Shown here one piece after another: positions 35,301 through 61,227 of a DNA stretch of 64,000 nucleotides. The notes beneath the pieces are model-generated. The model saw only the letters and a program-made list of their open reading frames with translations. It was not told where the DNA came from and did not search any database. The stretch's first letter is position 1; every line of letters begins with the position of its first letter. The stretch spans positions 9,092,318 to 9,156,317 of the forward strand of contig NC_058506.1 in assembly GCF_020382885.2 (NCBI RefSeq), in the 5' to 3' direction. Position numbers and translations under genes: made by a program. Source of the stretch: Scatophagus argus. Its lineage: Eukaryota; Chordata; Actinopteri; Scatophagidae.

Positions 35301-37873
35301 GACTTTTTCAGCTGTGTCTCCCACTCTAAATCCCCCCTCTCTAAATAGATATCATAAAGGCATACAGATTACCCACTCTCCTGTGGAAATGGGTATCCTT
35401 TCTTTGTCTCATAGCTTCCTATTTTTTTTATGTGCTGCACTGGATGCAGGGGCTGAAGAAAAAAAAATCACAGCAAAATTTAAATGGACTGATATCCCCT
35501 GCACCCACTGAGGGAAGACGAGGAAATTATTTTGCTCTACAAATGACTACTGACTTCTTCAAGCTTTATTTGGGAGCTCTTTCTATGGCCATGTTGGTGG
35601 ATGTTATTGGTGGTGCTGCATACTTAAAAAGGTCTTACATGCGTGTCCCTCACGACCTCAAATGAACCAGTCAAAGAGTCAAATTTCAAATTAAAAGCTC
35701 CATTTAAACAATGTCTTCCTGGACTGTAAGCATCTTACAGCATCCAGTCTTCACTGCAGTGTGTAGTCAAGAGTAATGATGTGTGGTAATGATTTCCTTG
35801 AGGCAACTCATCTTTGTTCATTTCCCTTTTGTTTTCTTCTCATTAAACCTTTCAAAACCATTTGCATGGTACCATGCAACTTAAATAAAGTTAGGAGCCA
35901 ACAGTTACTGCTCTCTTGTTGGCACAGAGGTCCCACTCTCAAGCCATGTTAATCACCACTTACTTATCTGTATCTTTGTTGTATGTCCCATGTGGACAAA
36001 CGTACAATTTAGGACAGAAAGCAAATATGTTTACATATGTTCATGTACCATTTATGTTTTTCTTTTTCTCGAGGAGGCTGTGGCAGTGTCATTTCAGCAC
36101 CATGATGTGAACACAGTAATTTGCAAGATCTGATTAGAGGACCATATTGTAGCTCTGTTTTGAATTATACATGTTTAGGCATGCATAAATGGACCAAAAT
36201 GGTCCAGAATATTGTGTTAATGTCCCATTTCTCATTAAGGTGCAGCATTTATGCCAAAGACCTTGAGAAGACCTTGAAATGATTTGCTAAATCATTAGGA
36301 GGTCGTAACATGTTATTTATCTGGGCAGCTGTGTAAAAGTATCTTATGTTCCACAAACACTGTTGCCCTAACATGTCACTGTGTCATCTGGGTCTGAAAG
36401 TGATGTGGAGCACAGTGGTTGTAGAAGTATCCTGCAGTGATAATTCATTGTCAGCGAAATTCCTAAAGGTCACGGTAAACCAGCAAAGACTCGGGGTTCA
36501 GCAACAGTGTGTGAAACAGGTAAGTGTACACACTGACTTCAGAAATGCACATCTGAATGCGGGGTAACTTAAGCATGTGTTGTAAATGTCAGTGCAATAT
36601 TCATTTGTACTGATAAGAATTGCAGCTGCTGCTGGATGACAGACCACATTTTATTCACTGACTCGATAAAATTGAAAAATACTGGAGGTTTAAAAAGCAC
36701 AAAGACTCACATTTGTGGGATTTCTGAGGCCAAATCTAAAGCAGCTCATCCAGATCAGGAGGTGATGTTAAAGTTTTTATAGAATCCTCTCTAGGCCTGT
36801 GTATCAAATTTCTGTTTAGTATTTATTTTAATTTGGTGTTTTAAAAAAAATTATTAGGCTTGTAATACCTGTCAATAGTGGCTAAATTATGTTGAAAATC
36901 TGACTGAAGCGCTTCATCTGACATCTTTGTGCTCAATTACTGGCAAATTAACAAGGCTGTCATAAAGCAATGTGCAGAGAACAAGGCATTGGTTCATCAG
37001 AAACAATTACACGGCTGCAGCCAATACAGCAGAGGTGAGGCTGTATGAGTGTTACAGTCTCGTCTCTGGATTTGAGCCACTTGGGCCAAGGCAAATCTCG
37101 GCACAGACCACTCATAATCATCCAGTTGAAGTCGGTGATTATTTTGCATCTGCTACTTTGGCCACTTGTGCACCCAGCCACAGGAGTACAATATAAGAAA
37201 ACAGTGCCTGAATCAGACACCCTGCAGCGTGTTGCCTGCTATCACCTGCCATTTGCCATAGTTAGTGCCTTTTCATTTCATAAGTGCCAGTGCAGTGAAC
37301 AGCAGGAATCACAGGAATAGGAATCGTTTAAGTGAGACCCTGAGCTGAAAGCCTGCCAATCACTCCTGTAAAGCCAATGAACCTTTACATTGTACCACTT
37401 CTCTTGCTTGAGCTTACTGTACAGACCCTTGAAATGCTCTTAGACATGTCTGACTTACTGATTTTCACCCCCTTTTGAAGGTTCCTGATAAAAAAAAAAA
37501 CGAAACAAAACAAAGCAAAACAAAAAAACTTCAGAAGTAGAAGCATTTATGCTTCACCAGCAATTTGCTTTGTCATGTAAACTCTTTATTTTCTCAAACG
37601 CATGCATTTTTTTTTTCACTATCAAAATATCTTCTCGCTGTCATGCTGTTGAACACTGTGGGGAGCAAGTGGCCGGGCCATAAGAGACATGTTTTGTATG
37701 TAGTGAGGTGAATGAGTGGGAGAGCTGTGTGTGTGGGCATGTGCATGTGTGTGCTTATCCTACGCAACCTACACTATGACTCGCTCATCGAGGGATTTTG
37801 AGCAGAAGGAGTAGGATGATTCAAATGTTGGAAGACCACTTGTGGCCTACCTGACTTTGCCAATCACACCAAC

Positions 37874-37924
37874 GCTGCTGCCGCCGCTGCTGCCGCCGCT
37901 GCTGCCGCCGCTGCTGCCGCCGCT
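37874..37924. repeat. 12-bp GC-rich minisatellite (CTGCTGCCGCCG)
   Basis: About four perfect copies of CTGCTGCCGCCG in an otherwise AT-rich intron. Confidence 0.95.
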
Positions 37925-38042
37925 CCATTTCTCAACTTGAGAAATGCAGCTCAGCAAGTGCAGTGGCAGGTTTATTATAATAATATCAGTTTGGGACAAC
38001 TCTGCTGTTTTCTTGTATGTGTTTGGATTAACCTCTTTTTGA

Positions 38043-38412
38043 CATGCACGGTGGTGCAGTGGTTAGCACTGTTGCCTCATAGCAAGAGGGTTCCAGGTTC
38101 GAATCCCAGTCTGGGCCCTTCTATGTGGAGTTTGCATGTTCTCCCTGTGCCTGCGTGGGTTTTCTCCAGGTACTCCAGCTTCCTCCCACAACACCAAAAA
38201 CATGCACGTTAGGTTAATTGGCTACTCTAAATTGCTCCTAGGTGTGAATGTGAGAGTGTGTGGTTGTTTGTCTTTATGTGTTGGCCCTGCGATTGACTGG
38301 CGACCAGTCCAGGGTGTACCCTGCCTTTCGCCCGTAGTCAGCTGGGATAGGCTCCAGCTCCCCCGCGACCCTGACGGATAAGCGGTATAGAAAATGGATG
38401 GATGGATGGATG
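38043..38412 (+). mobile_element. Full-length tRNA-derived teleost SINE
   Basis: Starts GCACGGTGGTGCAGTGGTTA, has a B box GGTTCGAATCC at 38096-38106, then GGAGTTTGCATGTTCTCCCT, GGTTAATTGGC, TTGGCCCTGCGATTGACTGG, CAGCTGGGATAGGCTCCAGC and a terminal GGAT tandem tail. This is the standard order of a very abundant fish SINE and looks almost complete. The tRNA-like head is promoter sequence, not a functional tRNA. Confidence 0.9.
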
Positions 38413-39389
38413 ACATAATTTGTGAATTCGAGTCTGCTTGTCCCTTTTTCACTCTTCACTCTTCGCAGCAGAAGAGGCTTTCCAAGGCAGTTTTACCAGT
38501 TCTAGAAAAATAGGAGTCAAGCCCACCACAAGCTGTTGTGAGGCAAATCATAATCTAATTTACAGTGATGTTCAGCTGATCCCTGTGCTGCTTTGGGCTA
38601 GTCAGCTTTGCTTAATTGTCCCTGAATAGTTTATGAGGTTTGTTATATTGGGGCAGAGACAGCCTACACTGCTGCCGGCTATGATGTTTTTAGCTTTTTT
38701 TTTTTTTTTTTTAATTTTTCAGGTCAATTAAATAAATCAAAGCTGTGGAATCAGTAGTCAGTTAGGACATATAGTTAAGTCTGTACCATTAAAAAGATTC
38801 TACTTTGGTTCAGCCAGAGTTGACTTGGCTCAGAGGTCATACATGTTGCCTACAGTCTGTGTCGGGCTTTGTCAAAGCAGATAAGACATTTCTCACCTCC
38901 ATAAGAGGTAAGAACATCATGAACTGGGTAAAGATTTAAACACGCTGTCCTACGTACCTACCTTCGCTTCTGTCAGACAGTCTGCATTTTTAAGGATCAG
39001 ATTTTTTAATAAATATGCGAGAAAACAAAAAATATTTCAGACTCAACAAACAATATTGCAGGGTAATCCACATCTAAAATAAGTCCGATCTCGGTTAGAG
39101 AGGGATGCTGGCTCAGTGAAGCGTGTGCAGCTGCAGAGTGGAGCTGTTCCCCTTGTGCACGAGCGCGAGCATGGAGGGTTTTTTTCAATTCTCACTCTTT
39201 CCCCTGCAGCGCTTCACCTCACAGTCTGAGCTTCAGCAGCCGAATACAAAGAGCAAACAAAACAGAGACTTTGTCTTTGTGTATGATGTTTTTTTTTTAA
39301 TTTTTGTAATGTGATGGACAAGAGAGTTTACTTATGTGCACTGCTGAATATTAAGCCTGTGAATATTCTCATTCATCCAGGTCATGGTT

Positions 39390-39579
39390 ATCTCAAGGAA
39401 ATTCAATCGAATGCAACTGGACTTAGTTATTTGTCTTTGAAGACGTTTCACCTCTCATCCAAGAGGCTTCATCAGTTCATGCTCGCTTGACTAGGCTGGG
39501 ACTAGTCGACTAGTCCCAGCCTAGTCTTCAAAGACAAATAACTAAGTCCAGTTGCATTCGATTGAATTTCCTTGAGATA
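39390..39579. repeat. Nested palindrome of about 190 bp
   Basis: Outer arms of about 54 bp (39390-39443 and 39523-39579) are near-perfect reverse complements. Inside, 39489-39526 is a perfect 38-bp palindrome centred on CTAGTCGACTAG. The 45 bases between the left outer arm and the inner palindrome have no partner and include CACCTCTCATCCAAGAGGCT, a motif common in teleost repeats. Confidence 0.9.
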
Positions 39580-40678
39580 CTGCTGAATATTGTCTCTGGA
39601 ATGAGGAAACCCTTCAGAAAAAATGTGGAATTGTGATCACACAGCATTTTTAGACCTTCTCATCATACTACATCTAATCACACTTCTCATACTGCACACA
39701 TTCTAAGCATCCCAGCTCACGGCTTCATTTCTTCCCCTCGTCTCTCTCCACGTGTCATTCGCAGGGCAAAGCCTGCCCTGGGTGCTTGTTTTGTTCCCGA
39801 TATGAAGTGCTATTTCCACAACATTTTGAACCCGACACAGGATGTAAACAACGTAGACTGAATGAAAATGTGTCTTATGAGGGCCTCTTGATCTGTAAGT
39901 CCGCTAAGTGTTCATGTATGCTAAGTGCAGTAGGTCACCTTGGTTACTGCAGATTCCAGCAAAAGATGATGAAGGCAAGGGCGAACTGGGGTGGGAAATG
40001 GAGACTGGAAGGTCACTCACTGGTTGTCTCTGTTTTTTTTTTTTTGTTTTTTTTTAATTTCATTGACAAGAGAGCTAATGATAAGTGTTGCATTATTTTA
40101 TTTTTTATTTACCTGGAAGCAGGTCAAATTCTTTAACTGCAGCTTTTCACATTTTGAACTGTTCACGATCCACCCATTGTGTGAATGTTTGCTCACACGC
40201 TGAATAAGAGGCTGTTGTCGTAGGTTCATTTGTTGGCAGAATAGTTGAGAAACATTGTTGAGAAAAAACATCGAGCATCTCTGCCAGTTTGCTGAGGCTC
40301 AAGCATGTGCCCTGGCAGCACAGGGTGAAGGGGAACCGGGAAGGCTTTTTTGTAGGTTATTTTTGGTTACAGTCCATGAAAAATTTACCAGTCATTCAGT
40401 TTGAACAACACTAAGGAGGAGAATCCAAAGTGTGTGAAGTGTCTTGTGGATGTAAAGCTATTAAGTGAGTGTGTTAGATTATTGTTGTTCTTTTTTGTGT
40501 TATCTTGTTAAACGACGATGACACATATTCCATGTGTCCACACTTATAAAATACTGTTATTATTTCTTTTATGTTCAAAACATCATAAAAAAGGTCAAGA
40601 CAAGAATTCTGCAAAATTCCTCTACGCCTCTCATGTGCCTTCCATCCCTGGCCTGGAGTGATACATCATCCTCTACAT

Positions 40679-40704
40679 CTTCCTCCTCCTCCTCCTCCTC
40701 CTCC
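40679..40704. repeat. (TCC)n trinucleotide run
   Basis: Eight or so TCC units inside the proposed nyap1 intron 1. Confidence 0.85.
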
Positions 40705-41919
40705 TGTCCATTCTCATCAGCCACAGGCATTTTACTGCACAATGCAATATTGTAGAGCTTTCAGCACACAACAGCCGTATGTGAAGAGAAGCTGGGGCCT
40801 GCTCTAGCAGCAAAAAGCTGTGTATAACCCAAAGGTGGAAGTCATGGTTTCTGGTTTAGTGATGCACAATGAGGAAATTATTTGAATAATCTTCTTTTCC
40901 CCTTACCAGACATACTTGAAAATACATATTAATTAGGCTCAATGTGAAAGAAAAAAAATCTGCTCCAAGGTGTTTTTTCCCCTCTATATTTTAAATACAC
41001 ATAATGCTTTTGAGTCTGGAGCTTCTAAGGAGATTCAAATATCCAGCATATACACAATTTTAGGAGAGCAGGCGAGAGTGAAGTAAACAAGACACAAGTG
41101 GGAAACTCCCATAGAAACAGCTACAAACAGATGACAGGTCAAACTAGCAGTGGCATCTGTCTGGTTGAATGGGTTGTCAAGCACAGTACGGTGTGGTGTG
41201 GACTTTATTTCAGGTGAATGTTTCAGTGTTAAGGAGGCGTATATCCATGTTGTTTCTTTAGCTTTAGCTAGTCTATCAAAGCCCATGAAACAATGGTTGT
41301 TGCTTAAAATGGCTTTTGGAATTGGAATTGTATGTGGGAAAGATAAGGTCAGGTCAAGTCAATGACAATTTTTCCTCTCTCCCAACTCAGTTCTCAGGAT
41401 GGACATAAACGTCAAATACAGTATTTGGAGAATAATGCATGGTAAGAAAAGGGGAGATTCAAACAATGAACCCGTTCATTAATTATAATTTCTTTTCTAT
41501 TGCTGTTGATTTTCTGTAACACTGACAGAGGCAGCATATGTCCTTTAAGAGCTGTAGGTCGAGGCATGCGTCATGACACCACTGACAACAGGTGAAGTGA
41601 TGATGAACATCTTATACTGGACCAGTTCTGTAAAAATGTTAATGGTTAATGGTGTGATACAGCATAAATTATGAGAATGACTAAACATTTCAGGTAGAAT
41701 CTCTTAGTGCAAGTTGGGCTTCAGTGGACAAAGACTGGAAATGGGGGAAACAGAATGATGCTGTCTAACAGGTAAAAAAATCCACCTGCCAGCACGTCTA
41801 AAGCTCATCTCCACGCCACCACAGCTCACCACTTAAGGTTTTGTATGCTTACAACAACATATTAATTAGTGACTTGCAGGAGGGCTGGTGGGTGACTTTG
41901 TTGCTTTACTGTGCCAGGC

Positions 41920-42080
41920 TAGCTGTTTCCCTCTGTTTCCAGTCTTTGTGCTAAGCTAAGCTAACAGTCTGCTGGCTGGAGGTTTATATTCACTGTACGA
42001 ATATGAGAGTGGCGTCAATCTTTCCGTCCTATGATTGGCAAGAAAATGTATTTAACATAATATCAAAGTATTGTTTTGAA
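41920..42080. repeat. Teleost interspersed repeat
   Basis: GCTAGCTGTTTCCCTCTGTT, then CAGTCTTTGTGCTAAGCTAA and ATATGAGAGTGGCGTCAATC correspond to a very common teleost repeat. Ends are approximate and class is not determined. Confidence 0.6.
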
Positions 42081-43432
42081 GATGTAATTCAGTCACATTG
42101 TGTGTAAATCTTGACATTTTTCATGTTCCCTCTGCAGCTCAAAAAATTAATTAAGAGTGAGTTATCAGTGATATTAACAACCATGCTATGAAGATCCATA
42201 AACACTGGACTCAAACTGAGAGATTAACAACAAATTAAATGTGCATTTGGATGTGAGAAAGGAGATTTCATGCAGATGTTCAGTAGAAGGCCGTAACAAG
42301 GAATTAAGTGAACCCTCTGTGGGTCTTAATTTTCAGCACTGGTCAGCGTTTATCTTCTGAAAGCTGGTTTTGCTTGCCAACCGTTTTACGGTGCTGAAAT
42401 GGCATATTTTATCACATCACACAAGTCCCTCCTCTTGAGGTATGTAGCCATCTCATGCAGACAATCGAACATGGGTTGACCCGTAAGAAGCACCGAGCCA
42501 TTTATCTGTCTCATGGACCTAGTCTGGCACACGAGCAAGTCTGACCACAAACACGTGAGCAGATCGCTGAGTATGACCAGTTCCTTTAGAGGAGCCAGGT
42601 GTGACTTCTCCGGTTTTAGTATTCCAGTCTTAGTATTATCAGCTGATGCAGACACTCTCCAAGCTCCCATTGATATTTGTTTAATTTCAGCGCCCTCTTT
42701 TTGACTGTGATGAAATGATACTAGACTACAAACTTCTACACCTGATTTTCACACTTGATATTGGGCTTTCTATATCCCGACTTGTAGGTGAAATGAGAGG
42801 AGGGATTCAACTAACAGAGATGAGAATTCACATCAGGCTTGAAAGCATTTAAAAGCATTCACTAAAAAAAAAATCACTTTATTTTTCTGAGTGTATTGGT
42901 CAGATTTCCCATTTTGGATGCAGTATATGGCTAAGCAGCAGCCTGTGTATCGCCTACAGAGTGAGCGGTATGCCCTGAATGTTAGCAGCAAACAGATGCT
43001 ATCTCCATTTAAGATACACAAGATATATTGAGGATCAGGTTCACGTATGACGAGGCTGACGTCCTGCTTTGTGCATATTCAGGAGCTAAGGAAGAGATGC
43101 ATGGCTGACAGTGTTGCTAGGAGACCACACACAGCGACTAGTGTGAGAGGCTTGATTTCACCTCCCTCCCCCATTCTTGTAGTCTGGCTGCCTTTCACTG
43201 TTTTTCTATCCTCCTCGCACTTGCCTCCATTTGCTTATTCCCTCCACTCTTAGATTCCCTTCCTCAATGTTCCCTTCCATCACTCTGTCTCCATTTTTCC
43301 ATCTAATCGTATTTATCTTCAGCCCGGTTGATCCCTCGGTGACTCCCCATTTATTGGCTTCCCCCATTTTTCACTGTGCCCCCCACCCTCCTGTCTCCCT
43401 CCTGCTGCCTCAATCTCGCCTCTTCTCTAGCT

Positions 43433-43455
43433 GTGTGTGTGTGTGTGTGCGCGCG
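43433..43455. repeat. (GT)n-(GC)n run
   Basis: About nine GT units grading into GCGCGC. Confidence 0.85.
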
Positions 43456-45579
43456 TCTCAAGCTGCTCATTCTTCTCCTGAACGTTTCTCTCCGTCCTCT
43501 TGCACTGCTTCCTCTTTCTCATCCTCTCTCCCTGTTTGTTTTTCTGGCTGAAACGCATCTCTGCGTCTGGCTGTAGTGCGGTGACTGTTGTGCACCATGT
43601 GGCTGCAGGGTCAAGTTATGATACTGTACAGCGGTGGGCAGTAATGTGCTGTGGTCACAGTAGAGGAGAAGCAGAATGAACTCAAGCATATGTACAGTAT
43701 CTTATCTTATGTACAAGACTAATAACATGTCAATATAAATATTCAAAATCCTACTGATTACTTTCTATACATTCTGTTACATACTAAGTTGCAAAGTTTA
43801 ATTGTGCTTATTTGCTGACTTATGTAGCCTTGAAGGGATGAGAATCTGAACATCCTGTTATGTATGACAGTATGTCAGGGTGAGTACTGGCTGTGCAGAA
43901 GAAAGAAGGTGGTGTGTGTATAACGGACAGGACGTACTGCCTGCCCTCTCAGTCTGATTGCTTCTATTCAAGCAGCTTTGCTGAGGCAAATATGTCTTTG
44001 GTTTTTCTGTAATCAAAGAAAGAAGGCAGATTAGTATTTACATTTTTTTTTCACAATTTTCGTCCATGTCTGCAAAACACAAAGGGAAATACACTTCAAA
44101 TTAATTAGCTTTGTATTTTGAATATGTCTCTTAGAAATATTGCTCCTGTGTCATGGCCAGACCAGTGCTGTGATGTGTTCCTCCACTCTGCAGCAGCACT
44201 GCCTCACTCACAGTGAGGTGCAGCAACACCACAGGACCACTTGCCGAGGTGGAGGCTGAATGGCAGTGGGCTGCAGCACAAAGTGTTCCAGAAGTGTTAA
44301 ATAAGTGGCAGTGAAAAACTATTTTATTCAGAGAAAAGTGAGCCCTATGACCACATGATATTTCACCCATAACTTTGCCCTTTTTTACACCGATGGTGAT
44401 AGTTATTTGCATTTCCAAATTTTCTTTTGATCATGATCTAAATTCCCTGTCATCAGTAACCCACACACCAATCAGCTGCTGAGCATTTGCAATTCACACT
44501 CTGTGCGCATGTGTGTGTTTAGCATGTATGGCAGATTTGAATATGTGTGTGATCTGTTTGCTTATGTGCATGAGTGAGTAGACTGCAGCGCTGCATGCAG
44601 ATCCAGCTCCATGAATCATGGTGCCATCTGCCTCCTGGTTCTAATGAGAAGAATTCAAGCGACTCCTGACCCCACAGATGCCTCTCAAACAACTTGCTAA
44701 ATGCACTGAATATTTATTTGGGACTTAAAGTTTGATCAGAGCCAACCGATATGAGTATGCTGCATGTTTTGTGTCGCCCTGTAAAAATGATGCTTGCAGC
44801 CCAGTTTGACTGGACAAACCTGCCTGCAGATGTAACAGGAAGGTCTCCTGGTTCTTTTACTCGGCTAATTGCACACCGACCCACAGCATGTAATGCGGCA
44901 ATTGCAGGGCTGCCTGCTCAGCTGCCAGATCCTAGAAACCCAAATCAAAGCTCCAGTTAACAAAAGCCCAGCCTACAGTCGCAGCTCCCTAACCTAATTA
45001 ACATTGAGTCAGCAAGCATGGCAGCAGCAGCGGTCGAGGTTGTGGTCAGAGCTGTGGGATACAAGAATAGCAGTAGCCACGCTGACACACTGGATGACAC
45101 ACTGGGCCGTGACAAAAGAATCACACACAGCACCACAGCTCAACACGCCGCCTGGTCCAGGTGACCATGCCTGATGCTCCCACTGTGGCTGTTTTGTCTT
45201 TATAGCGAGATATGGTTGACTTATTGTTCTAACAATAAGGCTGATGTGCAGTTGGTGGTAAATGTGGTTTAAATGCTCCTGAATATGTTCAGAATTAGGA
45301 GAGCTGTTACAACTGCTGGAGTATGGAAATGTCATGTATTTTTTATGCCCCTTTTTATGCTGCTTGCATCTTTAGTCAAGGAGTATAGAAGCATAATTCA
45401 GAGCTCATTAAACTGGATTCACGTGCAGTTTCATCTTAACAGAAAGAAAGTGTCAAGCAGAGAACGTAATTAGTTTTAGAATATTTCGCTTTTTCTTTGT
45501 CTTTGCTGCTTTGTGAGACAGAAGATCTGGCATTATAGGACATTCAAATTACAAACGATCAGTGCTGTAAAAACCTGGT

Positions 45580-45835
45580 TAATGTAACTGAACACATTTG
45601 CCCAAGTACTGTGTGTACTGTGTTGTACTTGTACTTTTCTTGAGTCTTTTTTTCAAGCTACTTTTACTTCATTACATTGACATATTAAGAGTTTTACAGA
45701 CAGAATATATATACTTATACTAATTATACTTAAAATGTTATTTAAATTAAAGTATGTAACAGTATTTTTACAGAGCTGTATTAGTATTTTTATTTAAATA
45801 AATGATCTGAATACTTCCTCCACCACTGTTGCAAA
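45580..45835. repeat. Teleost interspersed repeat (partial)
   Basis: Runs from TTTGCCCAAGTACTGTGTGT through TACTTGTACTTTTCTTGAGT to the characteristic end AATGATCTGAATACTTCCTC CACCACTG. It matches the layout of an abundant teleost repeat rich in GTACTTTTACT. The interior is shortened. Confidence 0.6.
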
Positions 45836-46664
45836 CACAAACTTATCTCAGTGCATGTCATACGAAGCGACTGATTCAGTTTTATTCAACTCAAAACAAA
45901 CTGATGCCAGAAGCACCAATGATAAAGCTTGTATGTCCACCAATAAAAACACGCAAGCTTTGTTTCTATTTATGATGGAAAAACACTGGAAACATGCATC
46001 AGCTGACAGCTGCACTTTTCTTAGCCAATTGTGTTGCACACTCAAATTCTCCAATGTGAACACACAGTTGGGCCCTCAGTTATCTGCCTCACAACAAGCC
46101 TGGCTTCTCATGGGGAGAGCGTGAGCAGGAAGCTGTGCATGCGCTACATATGACAAACCACATTACTGTCTGGCTAGCAGACAAGCTTAGCTAGGCCATC
46201 CCGGGGCCTGCAGCCAGAGTTGCTCTGCAGCTGAGTTACCATGCTTACTCAAATATTCATAACTGGATAATGAAAATATAAATAGTTTTTATGTGATACG
46301 CTAGAGGTTGGGGTAAACAAAACTGCAATCTCCATCATCATGCATCACTGTGTCTCTGCTGTGAAGGCTGCCAGTTGGAGTAATGGGCAGGATTGTCCGC
46401 TATGACACAGTGAGCATGATAAGCAATGACTCCCGTAAAGTTCTGCCAGTAATTTGGGTTTGATTATTTGGGTTTCATGGCGCGTCGCCACATCACAAAG
46501 TAATCACTGTCAATCTTGTCAGCTGCAAGTAGGTTGAGAAGCTGTTAAACATGTTTTTTAATGATTAATGAGCTCAAACATTGCCCTTGTTTCTTCTCGT
46601 TTAGGTGAGTTGGAGGAGGCTGCCTGTGACATACGTACCCTTCTCCCGAGTCTTCTTCTATACC

Positions 46665-58984
<12,320 letters not shown>

Positions 58985-61227
58985 GGTGGAAAGACAGGCC
59001 GGCAAGTACAACACAGAAGACAGACTAATTACACAGAGGAGTTGGAGATGCTTGGACAATTAATAAGAGATGGCAGTAAAATGGGTTTAGTGGAGAGAAA
59101 TTTGCTCTTATTGTGTGATGAACAGATCTGAGAGCAGCAAGGAAAGTTGCTGGAGACTTTGTACTTGTTTGGGGTGCGTGGGGACAAAAAAGCTTGAAGC
59201 AAGAGGTGAAGAAAATAAAGTGTTACAATCAGACAAAATGAATCTCTTACCCATGTGACTTGTACTTGCTCTGTACTATGTCCTTTTTGATGTGTTCTAA
59301 TTGCCAATGATTTTTTGCCACAAAACACCAGTATTACTGCTACAAAATGAAGACACCAACTTAACAATAATAGGTTTTCTGAGATTGGTGTTGCCAAATT
59401 TCTTCCTGACTACTTGAGACATAAAGGAAATATGTATTTTCTCCAACACACAGTTGTCCAACATGCATAGAAACTACTCTGTGGGTGAGAAAAGGCAAGA
59501 CTCATTGATAAGTTATTGAAGTGTTTCTTGAAATCGTGAATGCATATGAGATGTCTTGGTATCAATAGATTGTCATTGTGGATGCAAATTATCATCACTG
59601 CAGAGTGAAAGCTACCTACTGTATCTGTTTGCATATTTGTAATGTAAATCTATTTACTTTCTCAACGTTTCTGCAATTTTATAGCAATATGCTCCCGATT
59701 CTGGAGCAACATAATTAAAACTTGTGTCAACTAGCCTAACATACATATCTAAGACTTGAATAAGTCATATTTACTGTGTCATTCTCTGCATGTCACAATA
59801 GACATACAGTGTTGTAAAAGAATACGTGTAGAGATGATCATGTCTGACTTTTATATCCAGCAGATCTTCACTATAACATGTGGTCATTTAAAAAGATGAA
59901 TATATTGCTTGGGGTATTGTTAGAAACGGTGGTGTGACAGATAGCACATGCTGTGCAGTCCAGCCTAATACAGATACAGATCAATGGTACAAAAACTTCA
60001 TCGCTCATGCTTATCCACAGTTGCACATGTAGTGATTGTTCCATCACACAGAAAAACAAGCACTGACACCCATCAACACAGACTGTACAATATGGTGCAA
60101 CTGATAAGACTGTGAGTATTGATCACCTCAAACAGAATGCTGGAACAATCTGCACAAAACATGGTATTCGCTTAGGAGAAATTTAACCCTAATGTACTGT
60201 AAATAGATATGTACAACTGTATTGAAAAATGTAGCAATTATTTCCATTTTCATACTTGTAATCAATACATATTATGTAGCATATACTGTATAAACATAAC
60301 TTTGTTCACTTGTTTTTTCTAAAAGAATTAAGTACTTTATCTGCTGCAGCCAGTCCATGCATTACTTATAGTTCTACTAATAAAATAGTAAGCCCTCTGG
60401 AGAAAGGCACAGCCCAACAGTTGTTTATTTAAATTTATGCAAAACTCCCTTTAAGCTGTGTTATTGTTTTATTTATGCCTTTTTTTCTACATTCATTTTT
60501 ATTTGTGTACAGATTTCAACAGCTCGCTGTCTTGACATTTTGAATACTTTGCTGCTATCTTGAACTACTGGTGTTGTTCATTCAACTACATGGTGTTACC
60601 ATGAGAAACATTATCAATATAGTGGTTATTGTTGCATATTTGTTTTATTTCTGAAAGACACGTGAAATGAAGTTTGTACCTTGAAGAGTGAGCCCTTCTG
60701 TAATAGTATTAAGGCACTTGAATGTCTCTTGGTTGTTGTTGTTTTATGATAGTTAGCACCAAGCTGTACAGTACAGTACACCCAGTGAAAAGAAGACCTA
60801 TACCTAAATGTTGGAGAGCCACTGCTTGGCCTTTTGTTTTAGTTCCACCCGCTCGTGTTTGATGGTCGAGGTTTTTTCCGAGCTTACTGAGTCCATTTTC
60901 AAACAAACACAGATCAGGGTGAAGGAAATGGGCAAGTGCAATGCATGCAGAGATTCCTTACACTGAAAATGTTCTAACGATACTGACTATTGTGCCCAAT
61001 TGAATTTCAGAGACCAAGTAATCTACTTACTAAGATTCCTTTTCACAGACTGATATGGAACCCTAGATATCATTTCCAAAATAGTTTACAGAAGCTGTTG
61101 GTTTTGTGTGTCTTCTAAAACAGTGGCCATTATATGAGTGCCATACTATATTGATATGGTAAGATACGGTGTACCTTGGAAATCACTGTAGTGCTATATT
61201 TGCATTGATATTGTCATTAAAAATAAA
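58985..61227 (+). other. nyap1: nyap1 3' UTR (probable)
   Basis: AT-rich sequence follows the nyap1 stop codon without coding signal. An AATAAA at 61222-61227 is a plausible end, giving about 2.2 kb; earlier variant signals exist near 60380. No other gene is seen. Confidence 0.45.

Larger units (their letters stand above)
30273..46604 (+). other. nyap1: nyap1 intron 1 (about 16 kb), no other gene seen
   Basis: If exon 1 is at 30272, this is one long intron. No convincing spliced gene was found in it on either strand. It holds microsatellites (GT runs near 30850, 31003 and 43430), a GC-rich minisatellite, a SINE, decayed SINE and LINE pieces, a nested palindrome and several teleost repeats, listed separately. 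Stretches such as 36.1-37.4 kb and 44.1-45.5 kb show nothing recognisable and could include regulatory sequence. Confidence 0.4.

Noticed and set aside
36346-36567. Possible exon ending in a good donor (GAAACAG then GTAAGTG) in nyap1 intron 1
   Set aside because: The upstream frame has no family similarity and no clear acceptor; could be a non-coding alternative exon but unsupported.
38043-38120. tRNA gene
   Set aside because: The B-box-like word is the promoter head of a SINE; no cloverleaf, and the element continues with a SINE body and GGAT tail.
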